NCBI RefSeq assembly: GCF_000230715.2
Contig: NC_019792.1
Span: 1,054,001 to 1,118,000 of the forward strand
DNA from: Natronobacterium gregoryi SP2
Lineage (GTDB): Archaea > Halobacteriota > Halobacteria > Halobacteriales > Natrialbaceae
DNA: 64,000 nucleotides
Direction: 5' to 3'
In this document: positions 15,849-24,276 of the stretch, piece by piece
How the letters are laid out: each line of letters starts with the position of its first letter
How positions within the stretch are numbered: position 1 is the stretch's first letter
Notes under the pieces: generated by a model
What the model saw: the letters and a program-made list of their open reading frames with translations, nothing else
Told to the model about the DNA's origin: nothing
The model's database searches: none
Made by a program: the position numbers and the translations under genes

Positions 15849-17063
15849 CTAGTCAGCGGAGACGGCGGACCGGACGGCCCCAGGAATCGATTCGGCGAGT
15901 CGGTCGGCTGCACGCCGCGCGCCGGCGACGTTCCCCGCGAGCGGGCCCACGACTCCGGCTGCCAGCGCCCCCGAAACGTAGATCGAACTTCGTCCGCCGT
16001 CGCAGCGACGCCACGCGAGCGTCCGGTCGTCCAGGATCGGCAGTCCGCGATACCCCCGCTCGAGGGAGAGTTCGTCTGCAAGACGGTCGACAAACGGATG
16101 TTCGAAGACGGGTTCGAACCCGGTCGCGAGGACGACCCGATCCGCGGAGAGACAGCCACCGTTCTCCAAAAGCAGTCGAACGTCGCCGTCGAGTGCGCGA
16201 GCGGAACGAACGTCGCCGCGCCGGATCGACAGCTCGCCGTCGGCAGCCGTCGACTCGAGTCGGTCGAGCAGCGTCGGTGGAATCGTCGCGTCGTTTCGCG
16301 CTTCCTGGACTACTTCGTACCGTGCCCGCGAACCCGGCGGATACCGGTGGAGGTGTGACTCGATGTGATTCCAGTTGATCCAGAGAGGGTCGGCCTCGGT
16401 GACCGCGTCCTCGAGTTCGTGACGAGTCAGTAGTGTGACCGGGTCGCAGTCGGCCAGGCAGTTCGCGAGTTGTGCGGCGGTGGTCCCGCCGCCGACGACG
16501 ACCGTCTCCGCTGTCGACGCGTTCGGATCGAACCCGTCGTCCCAGACGTGTGCGATCCCGTCGACGTCGGCGGCCCACGCCGGGCAGTGGTACCGACCCC
16601 CGTGTCCGATCGCGAGGACGCACGTTCGCGTGCGAATCGTTCCGTCGTCGGTTGCGAGGACGAGACCGTCCCGACCCCCCTCAACCCGGCGAACCGACTC
16701 GACAGTCGCCCGCCGGTGGAGCGACTCGAGGTCCTTGCGCTCGATCACGTAGTCGGCGTAGTCGAGAAATAGCGACAGCGACGGGCGACGGGGGTAGCCC
16801 GGCGTCGGCAGGAGGTCGTCCTCGCAGGTACGAGCCTCGGCGAAGTCCTCGAGGCCGAACGGCTCCGTCCCGACGTGGTGGACGAACGTCGACCGCAGTT
16901 CGTCCATCTCGCAGGCGGCGGCTTTTCGGCGAAACGAGGCCAGGAGTCGATCGTGTGGGTCGACGATCGTGACGTCCTCGCGCTCGAGGTCGGCGTCCTC
17001 GAGCAGCCGCTGGATCAGGTACGTGCCGTGAATGCCGCCGCCGACGATGACACACTCGTACAT
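15849..17063 (-). CDS. FAD/NAD(P)-binding oxidoreductase
   Basis: A 404-residue flavoprotein. Residues 1-30 form a Rossmann FAD motif (ECVIVGGGIHGTYLIQRL); a second dinucleotide motif appears near residue 190 (ETVVVGGGTTAAQLANCL), and the C-terminal ATG-type motif reads VVLATGFEPVFEHP, followed by SSIYVSGALAAGVVGPLAGN. This layout is shared by lysine/ornithine N-monooxygenase-like and thioredoxin-reductase-like enzymes; substrate and electron partner are not evident. The rhodanese gene follows within a few bases, suggesting a role linked to sulfur or thiol chemistry, which is inference. Its start is next to an A/T-rich region (17064-17219) shared with the divergent SHOCT gene. Confidence 0.82.
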   Translation of the reverse strand: MYECVIVGGGIHGTYLIQRLLEDADLEREDVTIVDPHDRLLASFRRKAAACEMDELRSTFVHHVGTEPFGLEDFAEARTCEDDLLPTPGYPRRPSLSLFLDYADYVIERKDLESLHRRATVESVRRVEGGRDGLVLATDDGTIRTRTCVLAIGHGGRYHCPAWAADVDGIAHVWDDGFDPNASTAETVVVGGGTTAAQLANCLADCDPVTLLTRHELEDAVTEADPLWINWNHIESHLHRYPPGSRARYEVVQEARNDATIPPTLLDRLESTAADGELSIRRGDVRSARALDGDVRLLLENGGCLSADRVVLATGFEPVFEHPFVDRLADELSLERGYRGLPILDDRTLAWRRCDGGRSSIYVSGALAAGVVGPLAGNVAGARRAADRLAESIPGAVRSAVSAD

Positions 17064-17219
17064 CGACTCACGATACGTTCTGTTATTACTTTATCCCTTT
17101 GTGTTAACAATAGTTATTTTTAGATTGTATTTTATTCATAAAGAGTGTACTCGCCGTGTCGACCGAGAGGCCCCCAGTCGGTGGGAGGAATTTTTGTATT
17201 GGCGATCGAACAACAACGC

Positions 17220-17624
17220 ATGACCACAGCACGGTCGATCGACCGCATTTCGGCACCCACAGCCGTCGTCATCGTCGCAGTTCTCGCGACGTTCGTCGCG
17301 CTCGCGGCTATCGAAACGTCGGTCGCGATCATCGTGGCGATCTTCGCGCTCATTTTCGGGTCTGAAACCCTCGAAACGCTCATGCCAGAAGAAAAAGAGG
17401 TCGAGAACGCCGATATCGACGAATCAACTCCGATCGAGAACCAGACCGACGCCCTCGAGCGGTTGCGCACCCGGTACGCCGAGGGCGAACTCTCCGACGC
17501 GGAGTTCGAACGGCGACTCGAGGTGCTGGTCGAGACGGAGACGGTTCCCGACGTCGAACGGTATCTGGACGACTCCGACGACGGTCGAGAGCGAGATCCG
17601 GCGCTGGACGCCGACCTCGAGTAA
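17220..17624 (+). CDS. SHOCT-domain membrane protein
   Basis: A 134-residue protein from the ATG at 17220 (MTTARSIDRISAPTAVVIVA). Two adjacent hydrophobic helices occupy residues ~12-48, then an acidic linker, then a SHOCT motif (DALERLRTRYAEGELSDAEFERRLEVLVE, residues ~83-111) and an acidic tail. SHOCT is a short helical pair often found at the C-terminus of membrane proteins in archaea and bacteria and thought to mediate interaction. The function is unknown. The gene after it, also membrane-bound, is on the same strand 62 bp downstream, with its own T-rich promoter-like region at about 17650. Confidence 0.8.
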   Translation: MTTARSIDRISAPTAVVIVAVLATFVALAAIETSVAIIVAIFALIFGSETLETLMPEEKEVENADIDESTPIENQTDALERLRTRYAEGELSDAEFERRLEVLVETETVPDVERYLDDSDDGRERDPALDADLE

Positions 17625-17686
17625 CGCGGTCGTCACCGACGGAGCAGACAGTATTTTTATGCGTTCGGTGTGGGTAGGGAGTCACG

Positions 17687-18109
17687 ATGCGACAGACTGT
17701 CAAACCGAGCTTCGAGTACGGCCGCGGCCCCGTCCTGTGGGGGGCCGTGACCGTGATCGTGCTCGGTCTCGTCGTGAACTTCGTCCTGCAGCGTCCCGGG
17801 TGGTTGATGCCGACCGCACTGGCCGGTGGCGGCGTCGCCGCCGCCCGAAGCGGCTTCTACGATCCCTCCGCAAACAACGGTGCCCTCGCAGCGATCGTCG
17901 GAACGGTCGCATTGATGCCGGTCCTGGCGATAACGCGAACAACTGGGATGTTCGGTATCGAACAAACCGGCGACACGATCTTCTTCTCGATCATATTCGT
18001 CCTGGCGTGGATCACGATCTTGTTCGTCGTCATCGCACCGTTTGGCTACATCGGTGGCTGGCTCGTCGATACCGTTCGACGACGCGTCGGTGGCCCGCTC
18101 GGTTACTGA
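17687..18109 (+). CDS. Four-helix membrane protein (DUF5518-like)
   Basis: A 140-residue protein with four hydrophobic segments: GAVTVIVLGLVVNFVL, MPTALAGGGVAAARS, AAIVGTVALMPVLAI and FSIIFVLAWITILFVVIAPF. The early GGGVAA motif and the C-terminal GYIGGWLVDTVRRR resemble the haloarchaeal DUF5518 group, but that name is given from pattern memory only. No enzymatic residues are apparent. It stands between the SHOCT protein and the COG0523 gene, all on the same strand, but with gaps that contain separate promoter-like sequences. Confidence 0.7.
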   Translation: MRQTVKPSFEYGRGPVLWGAVTVIVLGLVVNFVLQRPGWLMPTALAGGGVAAARSGFYDPSANNGALAAIVGTVALMPVLAITRTTGMFGIEQTGDTIFFSIIFVLAWITILFVVIAPFGYIGGWLVDTVRRRVGGPLGY

Positions 18110-18233
18110 CGGGACGAAGCCCACCACTCAGGCAGTGAGCAATCGGTAAGCAGGATCTAAAATGCCGATTAGAGGCGTGAAAAGACGTCTCAAGGAATAA
18201 ACGCCGCACCCACACTATTAACAAATATATCGC

Positions 18234-18272
18234 ACAACATAATAACTACTATTATGCTCGACGTTATGTTGT
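18234..18272. promoter_or_regulatory. Inverted repeat at the start of the COG0523 gene
   Basis: A perfect 9-bp inverted repeat ACAACATAA (18234-18242) and TTATGTTGT (18264-18272), separated by 21 bp, ends six bases before the ATG at 18279, within a strongly A/T-rich promoter region. Placement over the likely transcription start suggests an operator for a metal-responsive repressor. No protein is known to bind it. Confidence 0.45.
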
Positions 18273-18278
18273 TAATCA

Positions 18279-19550
18279 ATGGGAGACGACTCGATCCCCG
18301 TGACGGTACTGTCCGGAACGCTCGGTGCCGGCAAGACGACCACACTGAACCACGTTCTGCAAGAAACCGACCGCGAACTGGCCGTCCTCGTCAACGACAT
18401 GGGCGAGGTCAACGTCGACGCCGATCGCGTCGCCGAATCCTCCGACATCGCAGACGAGGACGAAGAGCTGATAGAGCTTTCGAACGGCTGTATCTGCTGT
18501 GAGCTCCGGGGCAATCTACTCGACGCCATCGGCGAACTTACCGCATCCGACCGGGAGTTCGACGCCGTCGTCGTCGAGTCGACCGGCGTCGCCGAACCCC
18601 TGCCGGTCGCCCAGACGCTCACCCTAGGGTTCGACCAGTCAGATCTCGATCCCACCGAGTTCTACGAGGAGACAGGCATCGAACCGCTCGAGGGCTGTCA
18701 CCTCGATACGACGGTCACCGTCGTCGACGCCCACCAGTTCCACGAGGCAATGAACTCTGACGACGTTCTCGACGACGACGGGACGAAGAAACACCTCGGC
18801 GATCTGCTGGTCGAGCAAGTGGAGTTCTGCGACGTCCTCCTGTTGAACAAGTGCGACCTAGTCGACGAGGAAACGCTTGCGGAGATCGAATCGACGGTGT
18901 CGACGCTGCAGCCGCGGGCCGACATCGTCCGGACCGAGAACGGACGGATCGACCCCGACGAACTCATCGACACCGACCGGTTCGACTTCGAGGAAGCCAG
19001 CCAGTCTGCCGGCTGGATGCAGGAACTGCAACAGCCCCACGAGTCCGCCGAGGAGGAACACGGCGTCACCTCGTTTGTTTTCGAGGCCCGCCGGCCGTTC
19101 CACCCCGAGCGGTTCGCCGAGCTGCTCGACGAGTTCCCAGACGACATCGTCCGCTCGAAGGGCCACTTCTGGATTGCCAGCCGCGAGAGCGCAGCTATCA
19201 CGCTCAACGTCGCCGGCCAGTCGGTGCGAGTCGCGCCCGCCGGAACGTGGTTCGACGCACTCCCAGCCGACGAACGCGAACGACAACTCGAGGAAAACCC
19301 CGAACTCGAGGAGATCTGGCACGACCGCTGGGGCGACCGGAACGTTCGACTCGTGTTGATCGGCGTCGAGATCGACCACGACGCGTTGCGACGCGACCTC
19401 GCGGACTGTCTGCTCACCGACGAGGAACTCGAGGCGGAGTGGTCGACCTACGAGGATCGGTTCCCGACGTTCGAACTGCCGGAAGAAGACGACGAGTCGG
19501 CCGAGGAAACGGACGCCGACAGTCAGGAAGAGATCGGACTCGCTGACTGA
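18279..19550 (+). CDS. COG0523/CobW-family GTPase, putative zinc chaperone
   Basis: A 423-residue G3E GTPase. Walker A is GTLGAGKTT near residues 13-21, the family Cys motif NGCICCELRG is near residue 70, the Walker B-like VVVESTGVAEP follows, and the G4 motif LLNKCDL is near residue 190. The C-terminal CobW_C domain (HGVTSFVFEARRPFHPERF onward) is complete, followed by an acidic tail. Family members use GTP to deliver metals, often zinc (ZNG1/YjiA type) or cobalt for cobalamin. Two small ORFs follow at once (19552 and 19820), probably in one operon. The inverted repeat over the start suggests metal-dependent repression. Which metal is involved cannot be decided here. Confidence 0.92.
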   Translation: MGDDSIPVTVLSGTLGAGKTTTLNHVLQETDRELAVLVNDMGEVNVDADRVAESSDIADEDEELIELSNGCICCELRGNLLDAIGELTASDREFDAVVVESTGVAEPLPVAQTLTLGFDQSDLDPTEFYEETGIEPLEGCHLDTTVTVVDAHQFHEAMNSDDVLDDDGTKKHLGDLLVEQVEFCDVLLLNKCDLVDEETLAEIESTVSTLQPRADIVRTENGRIDPDELIDTDRFDFEEASQSAGWMQELQQPHESAEEEHGVTSFVFEARRPFHPERFAELLDEFPDDIVRSKGHFWIASRESAAITLNVAGQSVRVAPAGTWFDALPADERERQLEENPELEEIWHDRWGDRNVRLVLIGVEIDHDALRRDLADCLLTDEELEAEWSTYEDRFPTFELPEEDDESAEETDADSQEEIGLAD

Positions 19551-19551
19551 G

Positions 19552-19809
19552 GTGAGCCACGACGTGACCAGCCACGACGCCGACGGCGAACCGGATGCTG
19601 ACGGGCGATCGACCGCAACAGGACCAAAAGCAGGAGGCGATGACCCGGCCACCCTCGAAGTCTCGCCGTGCTACCAGGCGTATCTCGAGCGACACGACGA
19701 CAGGGTCGACTCCTGTACGATCTACTCGGCGGTCACCGCCGAGTCGGCTCGCGAACAGTGGATCAGGGCGTGGGGCGAGGCGTTCGTCTCGCGGGAGAAT
19801 GCCAGATAA
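19552..19809 (+). CDS. Small conserved-type protein behind COG0523 gene
   Basis: An 85-residue protein starting with GTG one base after the COG0523 stop codon, so it is translationally linked. The first ~35 residues are acidic and low in complexity; the rest (SPCYQAYLERHDDRVDSCTI, then YSAVTAESAREQWIRAWGEA) looks like a folded helical unit with two Cys residues. I do not recognise a family. The tight spacing suggests a function with the GTPase, perhaps as a client or partner, but this is inference. The alternative that it is a non-coding overlap is less likely, because composition and third-base bias fit the neighbours. Confidence 0.65.
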   Translation: MSHDVTSHDADGEPDADGRSTATGPKAGGDDPATLEVSPCYQAYLERHDDRVDSCTIYSAVTAESAREQWIRAWGEAFVSRENAR

Positions 19810-19819
19810 CAGTACGACG

Positions 19820-20077
19820 ATGTCGACACAGTTTCAAACCGCAGTCAAATCGGCCGTATCGCACACGCACCGACGCGCTGCAATCGATCGCATGATCGAG
19901 CGCGGCGAGCGAACGAACCTCGCACTGCTCGTCCAGATGGGGGGCCTTCGAGGCGAGTTCCGGCGGCGAGCCCTCGAGGGACTCACGAACTGTAACGCGA
20001 GCGGTGAACTCGCGGACCTCGCCGACGACACGACGATCGACCCGTCGTTGCGACGACGGGCCGACGAGGCGTGCTGA
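19820..20077 (+). CDS. Small helical protein, third gene of COG0523 cluster
   Basis: An 85-residue protein from ATG 19820 (MSTQFQTAVKSAVSHTHRRA), 10 bp after the preceding gene. It contains AAIDRMIERGERTNLALLVQ, MGGLRGEFRRRALEGL and a Cys (TNCNASGELADLADD), with a terminal RRRADEAC. It looks fully helical and could be a small regulator or adaptor. No family is recognised. Its place in a three-gene run with the metallochaperone is the only functional clue. Gap of 151 bp (20078-20228) to the next small gene contains A/T-rich promoter-like sequence near 20150-20165. Confidence 0.65.
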   Translation: MSTQFQTAVKSAVSHTHRRAAIDRMIERGERTNLALLVQMGGLRGEFRRRALEGLTNCNASGELADLADDTTIDPSLRRRADEAC

Positions 20078-20228
20078 CGCTGGTTCAACGAATCGAACGG
20101 TTCCGGTTACCGGCGAACGTCGGCGACCAATGAATGAACGAACTCAGGAATGTTGTTAACGTATAGGATCGATTCCTGTGCACTTCCTAGCAACTGTTTT
20201 TGTGTAAGAGAGAGTGGGTAGCAATGCG

Positions 20229-20381
20229 ATGTCATACAACTGCTCGACCTGTGACGAGAGCTTCCAGTCGGCAGCCGGCGTCACCCAGCACGTCGCGTTG
20301 CATCACAACACCTGTGCCGTCTGTGACGATGGGTTCGACGACGTCGGATCACTACAAGACCACATCCACAAGAACCACTGA
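20229..20381 (+). CDS. Two-finger C2H2 zinc-finger micro-protein
   Basis: A 50-residue protein beginning MSYNCSTCDESFQSAAGVTQ. The first finger is C-x2-C-x12-H-x3-4-H (CSTCDESF ... HVALHH) and the second CAVCDDGFDDVGSLQDHIHK ending NH. These are classical C2H2 spacings, in line with small archaeal C2H2 proteins. Nucleic-acid binding is plausible but unproven. The stop TGA ends on base 20381, which is also the first base of repeat copy B. A T-rich promoter-like stretch lies at about 20185-20205. Confidence 0.75.
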   Translation: MSYNCSTCDESFQSAAGVTQHVALHHNTCAVCDDGFDDVGSLQDHIHKNH

Positions 20382-20462
20382 TACGGTTTACTGTCAGTCA
20401 GTTCCGGTGCGACCACGAGCCTTCCTGCGGTCGAGCCGGTACATCAGTACAGCCGTCCATAT
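20381..20462. repeat. Dispersed palindromic intergenic repeat, copy B
   Basis: Begins ATACGGTTTACTGTCAGTCA and closes near ACAGCCGTCCATAT, with the same 82-bp length and inner GC-rich arms as copy A but a diverged centre. Its first A is the last base of the zinc-finger gene's TGA stop. A second, weaker half-copy (TGAGACGGTCGG onward) follows at about 20541-20600. The rest of the 381-bp gap to the next gene holds no other recognisable feature. Confidence 0.65.
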
Positions 20463-20844
20463 GAGACGAGTTACCGTGACGACGTCCCGGTGCAACCGCG
20501 TCGGGTTGGGGCTGTGCCGGCATGCCGGACGGGAAGCCGTTTGAGACGGTCGGTCGCACGTGACGGTACGACCGCAAACCGAAACAGACTGCATCGAGAT
20601 ATCGTGCCAGCGAACCAGTGGCTGTCGCCGCGTCCGGCCAGTCACACTCGAAAGCGGGTTCGACCCGCGTTTTTCGATGCGTTCGAGTCTGTCCGTCGAT
20701 ATACCGATCGATGGAGATACCGCCGATCAGGTAACCGACCATTACATTCCGTGCCGTATACGTGTACGCTGTTCCGGTGGATGTTTGGCCACCAGTGGAG
20801 GGCAAGCCGAAACGTTCATAGCTATATGTATGGAATCACTGGAC

Positions 20845-21015
20845 ATGGCCACTAATCCAGGCTCCATCGGAAGGCTGCCGGCCGACGGTGAAATCGTGGC
20901 GGCGACCGACGAAATCGAGGGTCAGCCACACCTCGTCATCGCCGACATCGCCCGGGACGACGCCTGGATTTCGGTATCCGAGGCAGACGCCGCGTCGCTT
21001 TCGGAGTGGAAGTGA
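20845..21015 (+). CDS. Small acidic protein (DUF7556-like)
   Basis: A 56-residue protein from ATG 20845 (MATNPGSIGRLPADGE); an ATG at 20830 would give 61 residues. The core IVAATDEIEGQPHLVIADIA is followed by RDDAWISVSEADAASLSEWK, a small beta-type fold pattern with a conserved-looking DDAW. It resembles a haloarchaeal domain annotated DUF7556, recalled from pattern and not verified. The promoter-like CATAGCTATATG at about 20817-20828 would suit a leaderless start at 20845. The function is unknown. It stands alone ahead of the acetamidase-family gene. Confidence 0.6.
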   Translation: MATNPGSIGRLPADGEIVAATDEIEGQPHLVIADIARDDAWISVSEADAASLSEWK

Positions 21016-21168
21016 CGCGGGGGTTCTCTCGAGTCCCGCGCTGGAGGCCCAGGAGCAGGTCGCCGTTTCTGTACGGGCTACTGTACACTCCACTGAAACA
21101 GGTCCGTTCCTACATAGCAGGCATGCTACTGTACGTTTATTTCCGCTGCCGCCGTAGATAGGTGTGGT

Positions 21169-22476
21169 ATGTCACAACGTGAAATTCAGCAGGAGTTGTC
21201 GGTCGACCAGTACACGCTCGGTCTCGTCGGGCCAGAGCAAGAGTGGGTCGGTACCGTCGCCGACGGTGGCACGATCGAGACTTACACGCCACCAGCCTGT
21301 TGGGGCCCGATGATCACGCCGGAGTTCCGCGGCGGCCACGAGGTAACCCGACCGATCAGGGTCGAAAACGCGGAGGTCGGCGATGCGATCGCCCTGAAGA
21401 TCAGGGAGATCGAGGTGACGAGCATGGCGACCAGCACCGGGACGATGCGGGAACGAAAAGAGGCGTTCGGCGACGACCCGTTCGTCGACCACCAGTGTCC
21501 TGAGTGTGGCACGGAGTGGCCCGACTCCGTCGTCGAGGGCACTGGGGAGGATGCGATCCGCTGTGTGGAGTGTGGCGCAAACGCTTCCTCCTTCGGTTTC
21601 GAGTACGGCTACACGGTCGCGTTCGACGAGGAGCGGACTGTCGGCCTCACGATGGACGAGTCGGGCGCACACGAACTCGCGAAAGACGCCGCGGAGGCGA
21701 TGGATATCCCCGAGAACTCCCGCCAGCACCCGATCCTGCTGTACGAACCTGCGGAGATGCCCGGCACACTCGGCCGACTGCGCCCCTTTATCGGCAACGT
21801 CGGCACGACGCCGCCGGTCGAACTCCCCGACTCGCACAACGCCGGCGACTTCGGTCAGTTCCTGATCGACGCCGACCACGACTGGGGCATAGAGAACGAG
21901 GACGAACTCGAGAAGCGCACTGACGGCCACATGGACGTCTCCGAGGTCCGAGCGGGCGCGACCCTGCTCTGTCCCGTCGAGGTCGACGGCGGCGGGGTTT
22001 ACGTCGGCGACCTCCACGCCAACCAGGGCGACGGCGAACTCTCCTTGCACACGACCGACGTCAGCGGTACCGTCAGGATGGACGTAGAAGTGATCGAGGG
22101 TCTCGACCTCAACGGGCCGATTCTGCTGCCAAACGAGGAGGACCTGCCGTTCATCTCGAAACCCTACAGCGAGGAGGAACGCGAGGCTGGACGGGAACTC
22201 GCGGCGAAACACGGTGTCGAGATGGACGAAGAGATGGGCCCGATCCAGGTGATCGGCTCCGGCGCGACGATCAACGACGCAACCGAGAACGCCTTCGACC
22301 GCGCGAGCGAACTCCTCGAGATGAGCGAAGGCGAGATTCGCTCGCGGTGTACGTTCACCGGCGGCGTGCAGGTCGGCCGGTTGCCAGGGGTCGTCCAGCT
22401 AGACATGCTCGCGCCGATGGACTTGCTCGAAGAACGAGGGATAGCGCACCTGGTGCGCGAACAGTACGATCTCTGA
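21169..22476 (+). CDS. Acetamidase/formamidase-family amidohydrolase
   Basis: A 435-residue protein of the FmdA/AmdA family. Visible motifs include PPACWGPMITPEFRGGHEVT near the N-terminus, PIRVENAEVGDAIALKI, FIGNVGTTPPVELPDSHNAG, GATLLCPVEVDGGGVYVGDL and HANQGDGEL, the last typical of the metal site. The family hydrolyses short amides to acid and ammonia. An insertion at residues ~108-140 carries two Cys pairs (CPECGTEW and CVECGANA), a zinc-ribbon-like knuckle; whether the whole subfamily has it cannot be checked here. There are no transport or regulator genes beside it. The real substrate is unknown. The stop TGA is immediately followed by repeat-like sequence. Confidence 0.88.
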   Translation: MSQREIQQELSVDQYTLGLVGPEQEWVGTVADGGTIETYTPPACWGPMITPEFRGGHEVTRPIRVENAEVGDAIALKIREIEVTSMATSTGTMRERKEAFGDDPFVDHQCPECGTEWPDSVVEGTGEDAIRCVECGANASSFGFEYGYTVAFDEERTVGLTMDESGAHELAKDAAEAMDIPENSRQHPILLYEPAEMPGTLGRLRPFIGNVGTTPPVELPDSHNAGDFGQFLIDADHDWGIENEDELEKRTDGHMDVSEVRAGATLLCPVEVDGGGVYVGDLHANQGDGELSLHTTDVSGTVRMDVEVIEGLDLNGPILLPNEEDLPFISKPYSEEEREAGRELAAKHGVEMDEEMGPIQVIGSGATINDATENAFDRASELLEMSEGEIRSRCTFTGGVQVGRLPGVVQLDMLAPMDLLEERGIAHLVREQYDL

Positions 22477-22517
22477 TACGGGCCGCTGTAACGGTCTACC
22501 GGTGCAAAACACGTCTC

Positions 22518-22598
22518 ATACGGTTTGCTGTCAGTCAGTTCCGGCACAACTGCGACCCGGGCGGCGGTTGCGCCGGTAAATCGTTACAGTAATCCGTC
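22518..22598. repeat. Dispersed palindromic intergenic repeat, copy C
   Basis: Reads ATACGGTTTGCTGTCAGTCA at the left and TTACAGTAATCCGTC at the right, with the inner pair GGCACAACTGC / GCGGTTGCGCC. It is the closest match to copy A. A partial left half (TGATACGGGCCGCTGT) lies just before it at about 22474-22510, starting in the acetamidase stop codon. The full copy ends exactly where the stop codon of the next minus-strand gene begins. Confidence 0.75.
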
Positions 22599-22808
22599 TC
22601 AGTCAGCGTCGCCTGCTTCAGTCTCGAGTGACGGGCGGCCGGTCGCGGCCAACTGTTTGCTCCACTTCTCGGAGACGATCGGTGCGAGAGCCAGGAACGC
22701 CATAACCGCGACGAAGACGGTCACCATGACGCTGGCGACGACCGCGACGCCGACTGTCGGATCGAACGGGACGATACTCGCCGGAATCGGGGTGACGGGA
22801 ACAGTCAT
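22599..22808 (-). CDS. Small single-span membrane protein
   Basis: A 69-residue protein with one long hydrophobic helix (VGVAVVASVMVTVFVAVMAF, continuing LALAPIVSE) after a short extracytoplasmic-type N-terminus and a polar C-terminal tail (KWSKQLAATGRPSLETEAGD). No family recognised. It could be a small accessory subunit or a membrane anchor. It is flanked by repeat copy C at its 3' end and is followed upstream by a 109-bp gap to the purC gene, which reads the same way, so cotranscription with purC is possible. Confidence 0.65.
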   Translation of the reverse strand: MTVPVTPIPASIVPFDPTVGVAVVASVMVTVFVAVMAFLALAPIVSEKWSKQLAATGRPSLETEAGDAD

Positions 22809-22917
22809 TGCTTGCTACTGCGTGGCGGCCCACGACATATGAGGGTTACTGAATAGAGTGGCGGGCAGGCCTGCCCCTCGGTAGACGCTTCCCCTTCGTC
22901 GGCGGAAAACGCGAGTT

Positions 22918-23943
22918 CTACAGCCGTCGAACCGCACCGATCGCACTCGAGAGCGGCGGCGCGTCGAACAGTTCTCGGCCGACGTAAGCGTTGGTCCCGG
23001 CACAGTACATATCCCGTGCGGTCTCGAGAACGTCGTCCTCGAGCGACGCCGGCCGTTCCTCACAGAGGGACTTCCAGTCGGCGACACCGTCCTGTTTGGC
23101 TTCGGCCTTCGCAGCCTCGACGGCCCGAACCCAGTCGGGCTGGGTGCGCTTGTGGTACTGTCGGAGGACCTCCTTCGAGAGCTGTGTTCCTTCGTAGCTG
23201 AAACGGTTCTCGTCGAACGTGCCGACGACGTCGGCGACGCGGATCTCGCCGTCGTAGTAGCAACACTCGATCTTGCCGTCCTGATGGTCTAGTCCTGCCT
23301 CCTGGGCCCGGTCGGTGACGAGCCGATTGACCTCACGGGCGATCGACTCGAGGTCGGCGATATCGGCGATACCAGCGATCGTATCCGCCTCTTTGCGATC
23401 GAGGTAGCGGTCGCTCTCTTCGTACTTCGTGGAGAACTCGACGATCGGGGCCTCGAGGTCGACGGCTTCGGCGGGCCAGCTATCGAGACCGAGGCCGTGG
23501 TCGGCGGGATCGGTGCGACGACGCAAGCTCGAACCGATCGGGACCTGGTTCCGGAAGACGACCTCGAGTGGGATGAGGTAGTTCTCCCCTGCGTCACCGT
23601 GATAACTGTCGTAGTCGTACTCCCGGCCGTCGTTGGGGAGGTCGGGGACCTGCGTCAGATCGATCGCCATCTCGCGGGGCGGTTCCGAGACGTCCTCGAG
23701 GGCGATCGGGTCGTCGTCGCCGTCGGGAACGACGCCGCGGTAGTGGGTCGGGATGCCGTCGGATTCGAGGAGTTCGAAGTTGAACGCGCCCATCGCACAG
23801 AGACTCGCTCCTTTGTCGGGGATCGTGTCGGGCATCTTTCCCCAGTCGAAAACTGAGTAGTCGTCGGTGAAGACGAACGCACCACGGCCGAGTTCGTCGT
23901 CGGTCGCCGCCTCCTCGACGCGGAACTCTTTGACGCTCGTCAC
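22918..23943 (-). CDS. purC: SAICAR synthase PurC
   Basis: About 341 residues from a GTG at 23943 ([20 protein letters not shown]); an ATG at 23967 would add eight residues of poor character. Motifs: [20 protein letters not shown] (phosphate/ATP loop), [32 protein letters not shown] and [20 protein letters not shown]. The enzyme condenses CAIR with aspartate to SAICAR in purine synthesis. This long form with an extra C-terminal helical region is usual in haloarchaea. It is separate from purS-purQ, 7 kb away. The 333-bp divergent gap before the transducer gene should hold both promoters. Confidence 0.93.
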   Translation of the reverse strand: MTSVKEFRVEEAATDDELGRGAFVFTDDYSVFDWGKMPDTIPDKGASLCAMGAFNFELLESDGIPTHYRGVVPDGDDDPIALEDVSEPPREMAIDLTQVPDLPNDGREYDYDSYHGDAGENYLIPLEVVFRNQVPIGSSLRRRTDPADHGLGLDSWPAEAVDLEAPIVEFSTKYEESDRYLDRKEADTIAGIADIADLESIAREVNRLVTDRAQEAGLDHQDGKIECCYYDGEIRVADVVGTFDENRFSYEGTQLSKEVLRQYHKRTQPDWVRAVEAAKAEAKQDGVADWKSLCEERPASLEDDVLETARDMYCAGTNAYVGRELFDAPPLSSAIGAVRRL

Positions 23944-24276
23944 GGCTGCCACCCCAGCACGGGCCACTCGCTATCGTCCATATCCGAACACCCGGTACGA
24001 TACCCCAAGAAGGTTTCAGTATCGGTCGTACCGTAGGCGGCTCCAGGGTGTGCGACCGCGACCGTCCGATAGAAGGGAGAACGGCAGCGATCACCACCGA
24101 TCGAACAGTTTTGCACGAACAGGTGGGCGGGAGTCAATATCGTCGGAACGACAAACAGTGACAGCCAGTACAACAGTTGGATCAAGCGAGACCGGGCTAA
24201 GATTATGCCAATAGTGGGAGAGCCTAGTCGAGGGGCCACAAGCAATTTCACCACACGAAAGTAGTTCTTTGCTCAA
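23944..24276. other. Divergent intergenic region, no gene seen
   Basis: This 333-bp gap separates purC (leftward) from the transducer gene (rightward). A minus-strand frame covering most of it has mixed hydrophobic and basic segments and no acidic bias, so I do not call it coding. No hairpin, repeat copy or clear TATA element stands out, although the region is more A/T-rich than the genes. Confidence 0.5.

Noticed and set aside
20829-20860. Very short frame MYGITGHGH at 20826
   Set aside because: It stops after nine codons and overlaps the start of the better-supported small gene at 20845.
23940-24254. Minus-strand 104-codon frame in the purC-transducer gap
   Set aside because: It lacks the acidic bias of haloarchaeal proteins, shows no motif and fills the expected divergent promoter region.
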